From the NCBI RefSeq assembly GCF_014651775.1, contig NZ_BMXN01000001.1:339775-403774 (forward strand): a DNA stretch of 64,000 nt, read 5' to 3'. Position 1 is the first letter of the stretch, and every line of letters starts with the position of its first letter. This DNA comes from Vreelandella hamiltonii (GTDB lineage Bacteria; Pseudomonadota; Gammaproteobacteria; Pseudomonadales; Halomonadaceae). The position numbers and the translations under genes are program-made. The notes under the pieces are model-generated. The model did no database searches and was not told the DNA's origin. It saw only the letters and a list, made by a program, of their open reading frames with translations. Of this stretch, positions 27,408-36,653 are shown piece by piece.

Positions 27408-28088
27408 ATGCCACTGCCTACATCCGTTCGTAAAATCGGCCCTACCCGACGAAGTGTGTCTGGCTACTATGCCTTTCGCGGGGAGGAGTCTATTGCGTTC
27501 GAGTCGACGCTCGAACGTGATTTCCTCATCAAGGCTGACTTTGATGTGAGCGTCCTTGGTGTGATATCCCAGCCGTGCGAGATCCCGTTTCATCATCCCG
27601 TGACCGGTAGGCGCTACACCTACACACCTGACTATTTGGTTTATTACCGTCTCGGTAACCGTCATTACAGGGATTACCCAAAACCTCTCCTGGTGGAGGT
27701 CAAACCACGGGAAAAGTGGCAAGCACATTGGCGTGAATGGTCGCCTAAATGGAAGGCGGCGATACGGCATGCCAACAATGAGGGCTGGGCGTTTCGCATT
27801 CATGATGAAAGCCGCATTCGTGATAAGACCTTGGACAACATTACCTTCCTAGCGCGCTACAAGCGGATGGTGTTTCCCTCTGTCGAAAGCCAGGCAGTCC
27901 TCAACACGGTGAGGGAAATGGGGGTGGCGACCTTGGATTACCTGCTTTCTCGGCACTTTATGGGCGATATTTACCGGGCAGAGGGGATTGCGCATTTATG
28001 GCATCTACTGGCGACTCGGCAGTTAGATTGCGATATGGCCCAATCCTTCAGTCCTCTATCGGAGGTATGGGTACCCGATTATGAATAA
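27408..28088 (+). CDS. tnsA: Tn7-like transposition protein TnsA (endonuclease)
   Basis: 226 residues. The restriction-endonuclease-like core is visible: Glu36 in FESTLERDFL, Asp75 in YTYTPDYLVYY and Glu97-x-Lys99 in LLVEVKPREKW, followed by a C-terminal helical domain that in Tn7 contacts TnsC. TnsA cuts the 5' ends of the transposon so that, together with TnsB, the element moves by cut-and-paste instead of forming cointegrates. ATG 27408 is preferred over an upstream TTG. The gene overlaps tnsB by eight bases. Confidence 0.92.
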   Translation: MPLPTSVRKIGPTRRSVSGYYAFRGEESIAFESTLERDFLIKADFDVSVLGVISQPCEIPFHHPVTGRRYTYTPDYLVYYRLGNRHYRDYPKPLLVEVKPREKWQAHWREWSPKWKAAIRHANNEGWAFRIHDESRIRDKTLDNITFLARYKRMVFPSVESQAVLNTVREMGVATLDYLLSRHFMGDIYRAEGIAHLWHLLATRQLDCDMAQSFSPLSEVWVPDYE

Positions 28089-30009
28089 CCATCGTGGCAG
28101 CGCAACTGAACCCAATAACGGCGTCGCCCAAACACGCCAACACTTGCAGATTATGGTGGGTGAGCAGGTTCAGAAAGATGGCACCGTTTACCGAATTTCC
28201 CAGGTGCTCGATTTTGAGACAGTCATTGGCATTGCCGTTGAGTCCGGGCGTAGTTGCCCGCTTCGCATCAAAGAACTAGCGCCTCTCAATAGCGGGTCCG
28301 TATCCCCTGAGCAGGATATGTCCGAGATTGGGGATGCCGATTGGCGGGAGGCCGAGCATCGCTTTTCCATCATTAAGCCCTTGGTGGATCGCCATACGGT
28401 GGGGCGGGATGCAGCGGAGGAGCGTGCGAAACAAACGGGGGTTGATACGGCTACGATCTACCGTTGGTTGAAGCGGTATAAAGCGACGGGCTCGGTGCTC
28501 GCATTGATTCCTCAAAAGCCAGGGTGGAAGAAGGGAAAGTCGCGTATTCCCGCGCATGCCGAGGCAGTGATTCAGGAAGTCATCAAAGAGGTGTATTTGA
28601 CGCTGCAGCGTCCGTCCGCACAAAAAGCGGTACAGGAAGTCATGCGGCGCTGCCATGAACGGCGCATCGACCCGCCGAGCCCTGGTACCGTTCGTGCTCG
28701 TCTGCGTGATATCCCAGAGCGTGACCGGTTGCGTGGCCATGGTTTTAGAGACAAAGCCATTAACAAGTTCCAGCCGGCTGCCGGAAAATTTCCCAATGCG
28801 GACTATCCGTTAGCCGTTATGCAGATTGACCACACGCCTGCCGATATTATTTTGGTCGATGACGTGTATCGCAAGCCGATTGGTCGCCCATGGATTACGT
28901 TGGCCATGGACGTGTTTACTCGCATGGTCACGGGGTATTACTTGTCGTTTGACCCGCCCTCTGAAACATCTGTCGGCATGTGTGTGGCGCACTCCATGCT
29001 TCCTAAAGATGAGTGGTTGCTACTGCATAATGTGGAGGCTGAGTGGCCGGTATGGGGCACACCCGCCACGATTCATGTCGATAACGGCCCAGATTTTCGC
29101 TCTGAGACGTTTCGGCGCTCATGCCTAGCCTATGGGGTCAACCTTGAGTTTCGGCCTGTTAAGCAGCCTCGTTATGGTGGCCACATTGAGCGGGTACTGG
29201 GCTCTCTTCTAAAGGAAATCCATAACCTGCCTGGGACGACCTTCTCCTCCATTAAAGAGAAAGAGGGATACGATCCAGAGAAGCACGCGGCCATGACGAA
29301 AAGCGAGTTTGAAGAGTGGCTGGTGACGTTGATTTGCAAGGTTTACCACCAGCGCCTTCATTCTGGGATTGGTATGTCGCCGATGAAAAAGTGGGAAATT
29401 GGTGTGTTTGGCAATGCGGATGTGCAGGGAGTGGGATTAGCGCCGAGGCCTGCTGACAGGCTCTCTGTATTGCTCGATTTTTTGCCCAGCTTTCAGCGTA
29501 CGATCCAGACCTTTGGTGTGACCATCGATGGCATAAACTATTACGATGAAGCGCTAAGACCTTGGATCAATGCCAAAGATCCAGACATGCCAGACAAGAA
29601 ACGCACCTTTGTTTTCCGGCGCGACCCTCGCGACATTAGTGTCATTTGGTTCAAAGACCCGGAGCTCGGGCACTATTTTCGCGTGCCCTTTGCCAATCTT
29701 GCCCTCCCCTCGATGAGTGTTTGGGAGTATGCCCAAGCTAAAGCGCGCCTTCGGCAGGAAGGAAGAAACTCGGTCAATGAGACTGAAATTCTACGCGCTA
29801 TTAGTGAGCTGCGAACCCATGTGGAGGAGTCGCAAGCACGTACTAAGCGAAGTCGCCGTCAGGCACAACGACGTAAAGAGCATGAGAAGAAGGTGACGCC
29901 TGCAGATCCCCTTTTACATGCGCCCTCAACTGCGGCCCCTAAAGAGACACCCGCTCAAGGGGACGGTCTTTTAACGGGTGATATCGATGTGAACTGGGAC
30001 ATAGCATGA
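28081..30009 (+). CDS. tnsB: Tn7-like transposase TnsB (DDE/integrase core)
   Basis: 642 residues. N-terminal helix-turn-helix domains (ERAKQTGVDTATIYRWLKRY near residue 120), a retroviral-integrase-like catalytic core with Asp250 (MQIDHTPAD), Asp334 (IHVDNGPDF) and Glu370 (GHIERVLGS), exactly 35 residues between the last two, then a beta-barrel and a lysine-rich C-terminal tail that in related systems contacts TnsC. It cuts and joins the 3' ends. Full length for the family, no lesion seen. Its stop overlaps tnsC by four bases. Confidence 0.95.
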   Translation: MNNHRGSATEPNNGVAQTRQHLQIMVGEQVQKDGTVYRISQVLDFETVIGIAVESGRSCPLRIKELAPLNSGSVSPEQDMSEIGDADWREAEHRFSIIKPLVDRHTVGRDAAEERAKQTGVDTATIYRWLKRYKATGSVLALIPQKPGWKKGKSRIPAHAEAVIQEVIKEVYLTLQRPSAQKAVQEVMRRCHERRIDPPSPGTVRARLRDIPERDRLRGHGFRDKAINKFQPAAGKFPNADYPLAVMQIDHTPADIILVDDVYRKPIGRPWITLAMDVFTRMVTGYYLSFDPPSETSVGMCVAHSMLPKDEWLLLHNVEAEWPVWGTPATIHVDNGPDFRSETFRRSCLAYGVNLEFRPVKQPRYGGHIERVLGSLLKEIHNLPGTTFSSIKEKEGYDPEKHAAMTKSEFEEWLVTLICKVYHQRLHSGIGMSPMKKWEIGVFGNADVQGVGLAPRPADRLSVLLDFLPSFQRTIQTFGVTIDGINYYDEALRPWINAKDPDMPDKKRTFVFRRDPRDISVIWFKDPELGHYFRVPFANLALPSMSVWEYAQAKARLRQEGRNSVNETEILRAISELRTHVEESQARTKRSRRQAQRRKEHEKKVTPADPLLHAPSTAAPKETPAQGDGLLTGDIDVNWDIA

Positions 30010-30877
30010 GCACACACCTTCATCCTGATCTTCGTCACGTCTTGGGGCTGTCCGCTAAAGAGCGAATGGAGTTTATGGATCAACCGCGCTGGTTGGGCTA
30101 TCCATTGGCCAATCGTGTCATTGAGGTCATGCGTGGGTTGATGGAGAAGCCCAGTCGTCCTCGTATGCCTAACCTCTTGCTCGTGGGTGACTCCAACAAC
30201 GGAAAGACAAGTTTCGTAAGCAGTACGGTGAAGGCTACGTGAATGAAGACGTAGAGCCCGTGAAGCCTGTTGTTGTCACTCAGGCTCCCCCGAGTGCCGA
30301 TGAGAAAAGTCTGTATATCGCAGTGCTAGAGAGTTTCTGGGCTCCCTACCGGCCTACAGATCCTGTTCCCAAGCTGCGCTACCAGGTGATTCATCAACTG
30401 CGTGCTTGCCATACGCGCTTACTGATCATCGATGAGTTTCACTCTCTGTTAACCGGTGGTGCTGTTAAGCAGCGCGAAACGATGAATGCCATTAAGCTTT
30501 TATGCAATGAGCTAATGATTCCCATCGTTGGTGTGGGGACGCAAGATGCTGTGCGTGTGCTGCATTCAGACCCACAGCATGCGAGTCGCTTTGATGTGGT
30601 CGCGTTACCAAAGTGGGAGCTCAATCAGGAGTTTCAGAAGCTGCTCGCTGGCTTTGAGAAGATATTACCTCTCAAACATCCTTCCCAACTGCATGAGCCC
30701 CAATTGGCGACCCAGCTCCACGCGATTTCTGGCGGTAATTTGGGTGACCTGCACCGGCTGCTGATTGAGTGTGCAAATGCCGCTATTTTGTCTGGAGCTG
30801 AGTGCATCGATGAGAAAATTATTCAGAGTAAATCATGGGTGCGGCCCACCCGTGGCATTAGGGAAGTGATGCTGTAA
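30006..30877 (+). pseudogene. tnsC: TnsC/TniB AAA+ regulator, frameshifted
   Basis: Two frames encode one protein. 30006-30242 gives the N-terminus up to Walker A (LLLVGDSNNGKT, Lys67) and then stops; the rest, open from before 30212 to 30877, starts ...FRKQYGEGYVNEDVEPVKP and keeps Walker B (LLIIDEFHSLL) and the sensor region. The switch must lie at about 30207-30212. Relatives have four or five more residues between Walker A and the FRK segment, so a short out-of-frame deletion (about 10 or 13 bases) is more likely than a one-base error. TnsC is the ATPase that links target selectors to TnsAB; without it the element should not transpose. Programmed frameshifting is not known for this family. 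Confidence 0.85.
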
Positions 30878-31965
30878 TGACCTGGGCGCTGAGTGTGCCC
30901 CTGCTGCCTGAGGAGTCCCTTTCATCATGGCTCGTTCGGGCGGCGTTGCGACAGGGGTGTGATCCTTTGTCGCTCACCGGGGCTATTTGGCCAACATGGC
31001 GTATATGGACGAGGGACATTGATAGGGAAATACCCCTCGCAAGAATGCGCCCATTAGTGAATGCCTCGGGGATATCTTCCGCTAAGTTTCAGAAAGCGGG
31101 GATGCGGGACGATTGTGAGAAAGTGGTCGGTTACTCGTTACCGGAAACCCGGACTTGGCCCTGGTTGTTGGCACTCGGCAGCCGAAATCGAACCCGCCAT
31201 GGAGGACAACAGGTATGCACGTTGTGCTTGGCAGAGGACTCAACCCCCTACTTGCGCCGGCACTGGCGATTCGCTTGGCACACTGGGTGCCGCTTTCATG
31301 GGGTGCAGCTGGTAGATGAGTGCCCAGCATGCAAGGCCCCTATAGAGCCCCATCGCCTGACAGCGGAAGATCAACATTTAGCTCAATGCAGCCGGTGTCA
31401 TAACGATTTTAGAAAGGCGGTATGCACGTCGCCTTTACCTGAAGCGTTCAGTGTTCAAGTGATGGCTGATCGTGTGTTAGAACAGGATAAGGTGACGTTT
31501 AGGCAGGCCTCTATCGCACCCGCCGATTGGTTTTCTATGGTGGCCTTTTTTATTGGCGTTATACGGCGTGCAAGTCGGCGGCCTGTGTCACCCCTGGCCG
31601 ATGCGCTTCTTTCATTGGGCATTTCGGTTACGGATTGCCGAATGCCTGTGTCTGGCCTGGCGTTTGAGCTGCTGGCTGTCAGCGAGCGTAGTGCCTTATT
31701 GGTAGCGTTGGAACGCTTGCTCAGTATGGGCCTTGAAGAAACGTTCAGCGTTCTGGTCGCGTGCAATGTCAAAACGAGCGCGCTTCATGATCCCCGAAGG
31801 TCGCCCCCCGTTGTGTTGTTGCCGCTGCTATCACGGTTATCTCACCACCCTCATGGGCCGCATCGCCGCCGTGTTCCCCCGGCTTGTCGCCCCATGTCGG
31901 AACGCGCTGTTAGAGCCTCATGGGCGCGTTTAAAACGCAGAATGAAAGCGGAGCCAACCTCTTGA
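30877..31965 (+). CDS. tniQ: TniQ/TnsD-family target-selection protein
   Basis: 362 residues: the TniQ N-terminal domain (LPEESLSSWLVRAALRQG), a zinc-binding cluster CTLCL...WHTGCRFHGVQLVDECPACKAPI with a second CxxC (CSRCHND), and a C-terminal helical part. TniQ proteins connect a DNA-recognition factor to TnsC. It is shorter than Tn7 TnsD and lacks its long sequence-recognising extension, so it probably works with the next gene. The last 60 residues are arginine/proline-rich and look atypical; no frameshift could be proven there. Start overlaps the tnsC stop by one base (TAATG). Confidence 0.87.
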   Translation: MTWALSVPLLPEESLSSWLVRAALRQGCDPLSLTGAIWPTWRIWTRDIDREIPLARMRPLVNASGISSAKFQKAGMRDDCEKVVGYSLPETRTWPWLLALGSRNRTRHGGQQVCTLCLAEDSTPYLRRHWRFAWHTGCRFHGVQLVDECPACKAPIEPHRLTAEDQHLAQCSRCHNDFRKAVCTSPLPEAFSVQVMADRVLEQDKVTFRQASIAPADWFSMVAFFIGVIRRASRRPVSPLADALLSLGISVTDCRMPVSGLAFELLAVSERSALLVALERLLSMGLEETFSVLVACNVKTSALHDPRRSPPVVLLPLLSRLSHHPHGPHRRRVPPACRPMSERAVRASWARLKRRMKAEPTS

Positions 31966-33389
31966 ATCAACACCAAACGGTCGACTGCGATGAGTGTGGC
32001 CGAGAAGTCTCCAAATTGTGGCGACGCCATAAAGGGCACGGCTACTGTTCAACTTGCTATGCTCGTGTGTTTAAGCGGCGGATGTGCCCACGATGTGGTG
32101 AGTTAGCCCGTCTGCCTAAGAATGACCCAGACGCCGTCTGTCGTCAGTGCAACGTTGACAAACCGTGTGCACGATGTGGAAAAGCCAGTTCAGACTACAA
32201 CATCGGCAAGGTCACTCCCTACGGCCCTGTCTGTATCGCCTGCGCTCCCTATTTCAAAGAACCAGAGCCCTGCGAGGCGTGTGGGAAAGCATCTCAACGT
32301 CTTACCCGAGTGGCGCGTATGGGGCATGATCATCGCTTATGTCCACGCTGTTCGACAGCAGACCACGGTACCTGTTCTGCATGTCGTCGACATCGTTTAT
32401 TGGTGGTGGCACCCAACGGGGATGCGTTGTGCAAAGCCTGTAATGAGCAAGGGGAAATTGCCTGCCCATCGTGTGGTAATCCCATGCCAGCGGGTCGAGG
32501 TGATGCCTGTGAGCCCTGCTATTGGACGCGAACATGCCGTAAACGCATCACCATTGGCCAAGCCGGTATCACTACCAAAGCGTTAAGTGAGGCCTTTGGG
32601 GAATTTGGTGAATGGCTGATTCGTATCACTGGGCCGCATAAGGCTGCCCTCAAGATCAATCATTTCTTCTCGTTCTTCCTTGAGCTCGACCAGGCATGGT
32701 CACGGATACCGAGCTATTCGGAGCTACTTCATCACTTCGGGGCGGAGGGCTTGCGGCGTGTGAGGCTTCCCATGCGATGGTTGCATGAAGAGCAAGGGGT
32801 AGAGCCGGATCACCAAGCAAAGCGGATCGACTCAGAGAAAAGACGTATTCAAGCGTGTCTCAGTTCTATGCCGTTCGCTTCGCTATCAGACCAAGTGCTG
32901 CAAGCCTATTGGCTGCAATTGGAAACCCGTATAGAGGCGGGCAAAACGTCCCACACCTCCGCACGACTTGCACTAAGAGCGGCAGCCGCATTGCTACTCG
33001 CTACTGACCGGGAGGGGCAGCGACTGCCTCAACAGGGCGATGTGGACAACTATTTGCATGCGGTGCCCGGACAAGCAGCCTCGGTCACGGGGTTTACTAA
33101 TTTCTTAAATCGCCAACATGCCACCACGTTGGCTCCTCGGGTGGATGTAAAACGGGCAAGAAAGCGGCGAAAAGAAACACTAGCCCGCACCCTGATGACG
33201 ATGGCCCGGTGTGCTGATCAAGGAGAGGCCTGGAGGGAGGCATGGATCGTTGCTGCCATGGAGTATTTCCATGACACAAAATTAACGCAGAAAATGCTTC
33301 GACAACAGACCGTAGAGCGGACGACAGACGGGATACAGGTGGTAGTGGGTGGCGTTACCTACTGGCTGCCTCTGGATATTGAGTGCTAA
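31920..33389 (+). CDS. tnsF: TnsF-like target selector: zinc ribbons plus inactive tyrosine-recombinase-like region
   Basis: 489 residues. The first 200 hold about a dozen CxxC pairs (CDECG, CPRCG, CARCG, CEACG, CPSCG and others), i.e. a chain of zinc ribbons. Residues about 215-490 look like the core-binding and remnant catalytic domains of a tyrosine recombinase (ALSEAFGEFGEWLIRITG; VDNYLHAVPGQAASVTGFTNFLN), but no R..H-x-x-R..H..Y set is visible. This matches TnsF of Tn6022-type elements, described as an inactivated tyrosine recombinase that directs insertion into comM. It overlaps tniQ; a TTG at 31962 with GGAG eight bases upstream gives a four-base overlap and is an equally good start. 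Here the target was not comM. Confidence 0.75.
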   Translation: MGAFKTQNESGANLLNQHQTVDCDECGREVSKLWRRHKGHGYCSTCYARVFKRRMCPRCGELARLPKNDPDAVCRQCNVDKPCARCGKASSDYNIGKVTPYGPVCIACAPYFKEPEPCEACGKASQRLTRVARMGHDHRLCPRCSTADHGTCSACRRHRLLVVAPNGDALCKACNEQGEIACPSCGNPMPAGRGDACEPCYWTRTCRKRITIGQAGITTKALSEAFGEFGEWLIRITGPHKAALKINHFFSFFLELDQAWSRIPSYSELLHHFGAEGLRRVRLPMRWLHEEQGVEPDHQAKRIDSEKRRIQACLSSMPFASLSDQVLQAYWLQLETRIEAGKTSHTSARLALRAAAALLLATDREGQRLPQQGDVDNYLHAVPGQAASVTGFTNFLNRQHATTLAPRVDVKRARKRRKETLARTLMTMARCADQGEAWREAWIVAAMEYFHDTKLTQKMLRQQTVERTTDGIQVVVGGVTYWLPLDIEC

Positions 33390-33444
33390 GACACTGATAG
33401 CGCGCAGTCACTTGGAGGGCCCCGCGACTCTGTAGGCGAATGTC

Positions 33445-33465
33445 GCCCCGCCGTTTGGACGGGGC
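33445..33465 (+). terminator. Terminator between the tns operon and the cargo
   Basis: GCCCCG / CGGGGC stem with CC/GG extension and an A bulge, in the 126-base gap between the TnsF-like gene and the convergent L,D-transpeptidase gene. Confidence 0.5.
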
Positions 33466-33515
33466 TATGGCTCTCTACCTATATGCCAGGGCTCAACGGG
33501 GTGCCAAAAGGCGTG

Positions 33516-34610
33516 TCATGACCGTTGAGATGACGTCAAAACCAGGTCTTCATAAATGCCCTTGATAGCCTTCTCTTCTGGGCTGTGGCGCTGTGGCTCC
33601 TGTTCCTGCTTTGGATGTAGTGGGGTTATAAGCCCGTTAGAGAGTGACAGGACATCGCTGAGCTGCTCGTAATCGAGGTTTACGTTATCGACATTGTATT
33701 GGTTAAGGCGTGTCATGGTCTCTGTGAGTGCGGTCATACTGTGCTCTTCTTCTCCAAGCGGCGGAAAGGCTTGAATCAGCGGCTGACCGCCTTCCCAACC
33801 TATCTTGATCGGCTGATTGATGATGTTGACTTGGGTGCCGGGTGGAATGCGGTCAAATATAGATTCGATGTCTTTGGGTAACATGCGGATACAACCTCGG
33901 CTTGCGCGCATGCCAATGCCATCGGGCTGGTTGGTGCCGTGAATCAAATAGCCATCGAAGCCTAGGATGATGGCATGGTCTCCTAGCGGGTTATCGGGGC
34001 CGGGCGGTACAACGCTTGGTGCGGTTTCGCCGCGTGCTTCCGCTTCACGTTTTACCGACTCAGGCGGGTACCATGCGGGGTTTTTAATGTTCATGGTGGT
34101 CTCGGTCACACCAAGGGGTGTATCAAACCCTTCGCGACCGATGCCGATAGGATAGGTCTCAACGCGCGGTGTCTCACCGGTTTTGACATCTGGGTAGTAG
34201 TAAAGCCGCAGCTCGGCGATATTGATGACGACCCCAGTACGCTCGACATTCGGCAGGATGAAGCGTCCTGGAATGGTTACTTCAGTACCCACTCCGGGCA
34301 CCCAAATACTGACCTCTGGGTTAGCACGTACAATCTCCTGGTAGCCAAGGTTGTGACGTCTGGCAATATCAATCAGAGTATCCTCGTAATTCTTCACGAT
34401 GAAGGTGTCAGCCTCTCCGATAATATTGCCTTCCTCAGGTAGCGGGTAATGCCCCTTGGGCCATTCCGTCTCCTGGGCAGTGGAAGGTTGTGCCGCCATG
34501 GCGACAGGGAGCCATGCCAGAAACGAAACCATCACACTCACGATGAAGCCGATCTGCATTGGCCATGGGAGGAATCTCTTAAGTATTGCTGCGTTCTTTG
34601 CCAAGAGCAT
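33516..34610 (-). CDS. L,D-transpeptidase with LysM domain (ErfK/YbiS/YcfS type)
   Basis: 364 residues. Signal peptide (residues 1-40, ending VAMAAQ), a LysM peptidoglycan-binding domain (TFIVKNYEDTLIDIARRHN...) and a YkuD catalytic domain with YLIHGTNQPDGIG and the catalytic cysteine in SRGCIRM. In E. coli, relatives anchor Braun lipoprotein to peptidoglycan or make 3-3 crosslinks in the periplasm. It lies next to lnt and lspA, the lipoprotein maturation genes, on the same strand, three bases from lnt, so a link to lipoprotein anchoring is a fair inference. Cargo of the Tn7-like transposon. Confidence 0.9.
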   Translation of the reverse strand: MLLAKNAAILKRFLPWPMQIGFIVSVMVSFLAWLPVAMAAQPSTAQETEWPKGHYPLPEEGNIIGEADTFIVKNYEDTLIDIARRHNLGYQEIVRANPEVSIWVPGVGTEVTIPGRFILPNVERTGVVINIAELRLYYYPDVKTGETPRVETYPIGIGREGFDTPLGVTETTMNIKNPAWYPPESVKREAEARGETAPSVVPPGPDNPLGDHAIILGFDGYLIHGTNQPDGIGMRASRGCIRMLPKDIESIFDRIPPGTQVNIINQPIKIGWEGGQPLIQAFPPLGEEEHSMTALTETMTRLNQYNVDNVNLDYEQLSDVLSLSNGLITPLHPKQEQEPQRHSPEEKAIKGIYEDLVLTSSQRS

Positions 34611-34612
34611 CG

Positions 34613-36145
34613 CTAGGTTCCTTTTTCATCTAATGCGTCGTTTTTTGATCGAGATAAGTTCAGTTGTAACCCGAGCAGTGTCAGCACCGCAGCGAGTATC
34701 CAAGCGGGGCCACTACCGGTGCGTGTGAAAGGAGTTAGGCCCTGCATCGGGGTCACCTCGCCCGTTAAACTGGCCTGTTCAAACTGTGGGGCACGGGCTG
34801 TGACGTGACCTTGTGAATCGATGATGGCCGTCACGCCATTACTGGTAGCTCGAAGTAGGTGACGACCATTTTCTAAGGCACGTAGACGCGCCATTTGAAG
34901 ATGTTGGTGTGGGCCAATGGAGCGCCCAAACCACGTATCGTTGGAAACCGTTAATAGCAGCTCGGCATTACGCGCCTGTTGGGCGACATGGTCGGCAAAA
35001 ATGATTTCGTAACAAATGGCATTGCCAATGGTGGCTCCAGCCACGTGTAACGGAGCCTGTTCGCCTGACCCTGGGGTCAGGCGAGGTACTGGCAAGTCGA
35101 AAAAAGCAAGGGTGCCAGCGAGGAGACTTTGGAATGGCAAATACTCGCCAAAGGGCACCAAGTGCGCCTTCTGGTATTCGCCCTGCACATCATTTAGCCC
35201 TATGACGCTGTTATAAGAGCGCCCTTCACTGTCGCGTTGCAAAATGCCGGTCAACAAGGCGGTGTCAGGCCCCAGGTCGGACGCTACTTGCTCAAGTATT
35301 TGCTGTGCTTCCTGCTCAAGCATGGGAAGGGCTGCCTCAGGCCAAACGATGAGATCGATATCCCTTGCTTGCTCCCGTGTCATCGTCGTGTAGATACTGA
35401 TCGCTTCGCGCTGCCCTTGGGCAGTCCACTTAATGCGCTGGTCAAGATTCCCTTGCAGCAATGCCACCCGGATGGGCTTGCCAGCCGGGGTTGTCCATTG
35501 GGCGGGCAATAGGAATGGAACGATCCACAAGGCGGCCATTGGGACAAGGAAACTCCAGCGGCGACGCAGTACCTCTACCCCTAACGTACCTGTCAGCGCG
35601 GTCATGAGTGACAGCAAGTACACACCACCAACGGGCGCCCATGGGGCTAGTGGAGAATCAATCTGAGAGGTGCCCAGCAATAACCAGGGAAAGCCGGTGA
35701 GCATCCAAGTGCGTAGCCATTCGCTCACCACCCACATACCGGCAAAGCTAAGAAAGGCGAACCGTGGCCCCGTGATGCGTCGATAGAGCCCAAAGGGGAC
35801 TGCAAAGAAGAGCGCCAGGACGCTGACAAAAAGAGTGGTGAGGAGCATCGCCACCAAGGCCCCGGTGCCACTGAAATCGTGAATAGCAACGAAGACCCAC
35901 GACGTGCCTGAACCGAACAGGCCTACCCCATAGCACCACCCACGCAGGGTGGCCATGGCGGGCGTTAGCGACGCTATTCTCCAATAGACCAGTGCCACGC
36001 TCACTGGGCCAAGCCACCATAGGGAAAAGGGGGCGGCACTCAAGGTGGTCAGCACCCCAGCGGCGAGCGCTACAACGCAATCGACTATTGGTGAGGAGCG
36101 CCCAGCAAAAAGCGTATATTCTTTATCTTTATCGACCACATCCAT
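34613..36145 (-). CDS. lnt: Apolipoprotein N-acyltransferase
   Basis: 510 residues: eight membrane helices around a periplasmic nitrilase domain with the catalytic triad Glu (VWPEAALPM), Lys (YQKAHLVPFGEYLPF) and Cys (IGNAICYEIIF). Adds the third acyl chain to lipoproteins, the last maturation step. Start MDVVDKDKEY at 36145 overlaps the lspA stop by a few bases; a longer frame to 36181 exists. A chromosomal lnt must also exist because the enzyme is normally essential, so this is a second, transposon-borne copy. Confidence 0.92.
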   Translation of the reverse strand: MDVVDKDKEYTLFAGRSSPIVDCVVALAAGVLTTLSAAPFSLWWLGPVSVALVYWRIASLTPAMATLRGWCYGVGLFGSGTSWVFVAIHDFSGTGALVAMLLTTLFVSVLALFFAVPFGLYRRITGPRFAFLSFAGMWVVSEWLRTWMLTGFPWLLLGTSQIDSPLAPWAPVGGVYLLSLMTALTGTLGVEVLRRRWSFLVPMAALWIVPFLLPAQWTTPAGKPIRVALLQGNLDQRIKWTAQGQREAISIYTTMTREQARDIDLIVWPEAALPMLEQEAQQILEQVASDLGPDTALLTGILQRDSEGRSYNSVIGLNDVQGEYQKAHLVPFGEYLPFQSLLAGTLAFFDLPVPRLTPGSGEQAPLHVAGATIGNAICYEIIFADHVAQQARNAELLLTVSNDTWFGRSIGPHQHLQMARLRALENGRHLLRATSNGVTAIIDSQGHVTARAPQFEQASLTGEVTPMQGLTPFTRTGSGPAWILAAVLTLLGLQLNLSRSKNDALDEKGT

Positions 36146-36149
36146 AGCG

Positions 36150-36653
36150 TTACTCAGAGCGCTTAAAAGCAGGACTTTCACGCCATAACGCCACCGCGAA
36201 CATCAATACACCGGCAAATAGCGCGATATCGGCCATGTTAAAGGCGGGCCAATGCCATTCGCCCCAGTAAATGTCCAGATAGTCGACGACGTACCCTCGC
36301 GCTAAGCGATCAACAGTATTACCGAGCGCGCCGCCAAGAATCAGGCTGTACGCACAGGCCTCCAAGCGCGACAGGGGTTTGCATAGCTGCACAACCAATA
36401 CGACGACCACCACCAACGCTAAACCAAGAAAGAGGTAGCGCTGCCAACCCCCTGCTTCTGCGAGAAAGCTGAAAGCGGCTCCTGTGTTCCCGGTATAAAC
36501 CCAGTTAAAAAACGGCGTTAGCGGAATGACTTGGCCAAACGACATCTGGGCATGCACAATTTCCTTGACCAGTTGATCGGCTAGAGCCATCACGCAAGCT
36601 AATGTGAACCATGGCCAGCGACGTGAAGGGCTATCGTTTGGCGCTGTTCTCAT
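36150..36653 (-). CDS. lspA: Lipoprotein signal peptidase (signal peptidase II)
   Basis: 167 residues, four membrane helices. Conserved NTGAAFSF, GALGNTVDRLARGYVVDYLDI and FNMADIAL supply the two catalytic aspartates. Cleaves prolipoprotein signal peptides in the inner membrane. The start at 36653 lies in an ATGA overlap with the metal ATPase stop (36650), so the peptidase is translated with the efflux pump; the longer open frame to 36779 is shadow coding. lspA beside heavy-metal efflux genes is known from other mobile metal-resistance loci such as ISPpu12. Confidence 0.93.
   Translation of the reverse strand: MRTAPNDSPSRRWPWFTLACVMALADQLVKEIVHAQMSFGQVIPLTPFFNWVYTGNTGAAFSFLAEAGGWQRYLFLGLALVVVVVLVVQLCKPLSRLEACAYSLILGGALGNTVDRLARGYVVDYLDIYWGEWHWPAFNMADIALFAGVLMFAVALWRESPAFKRSE

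Noticed and set aside
30006..30242. Programmed frameshift in tnsC
   Set aside because: No slippery heptamer was seen at the switch, and the spacing to relatives suggests missing residues, so a deletion is the simpler explanation.
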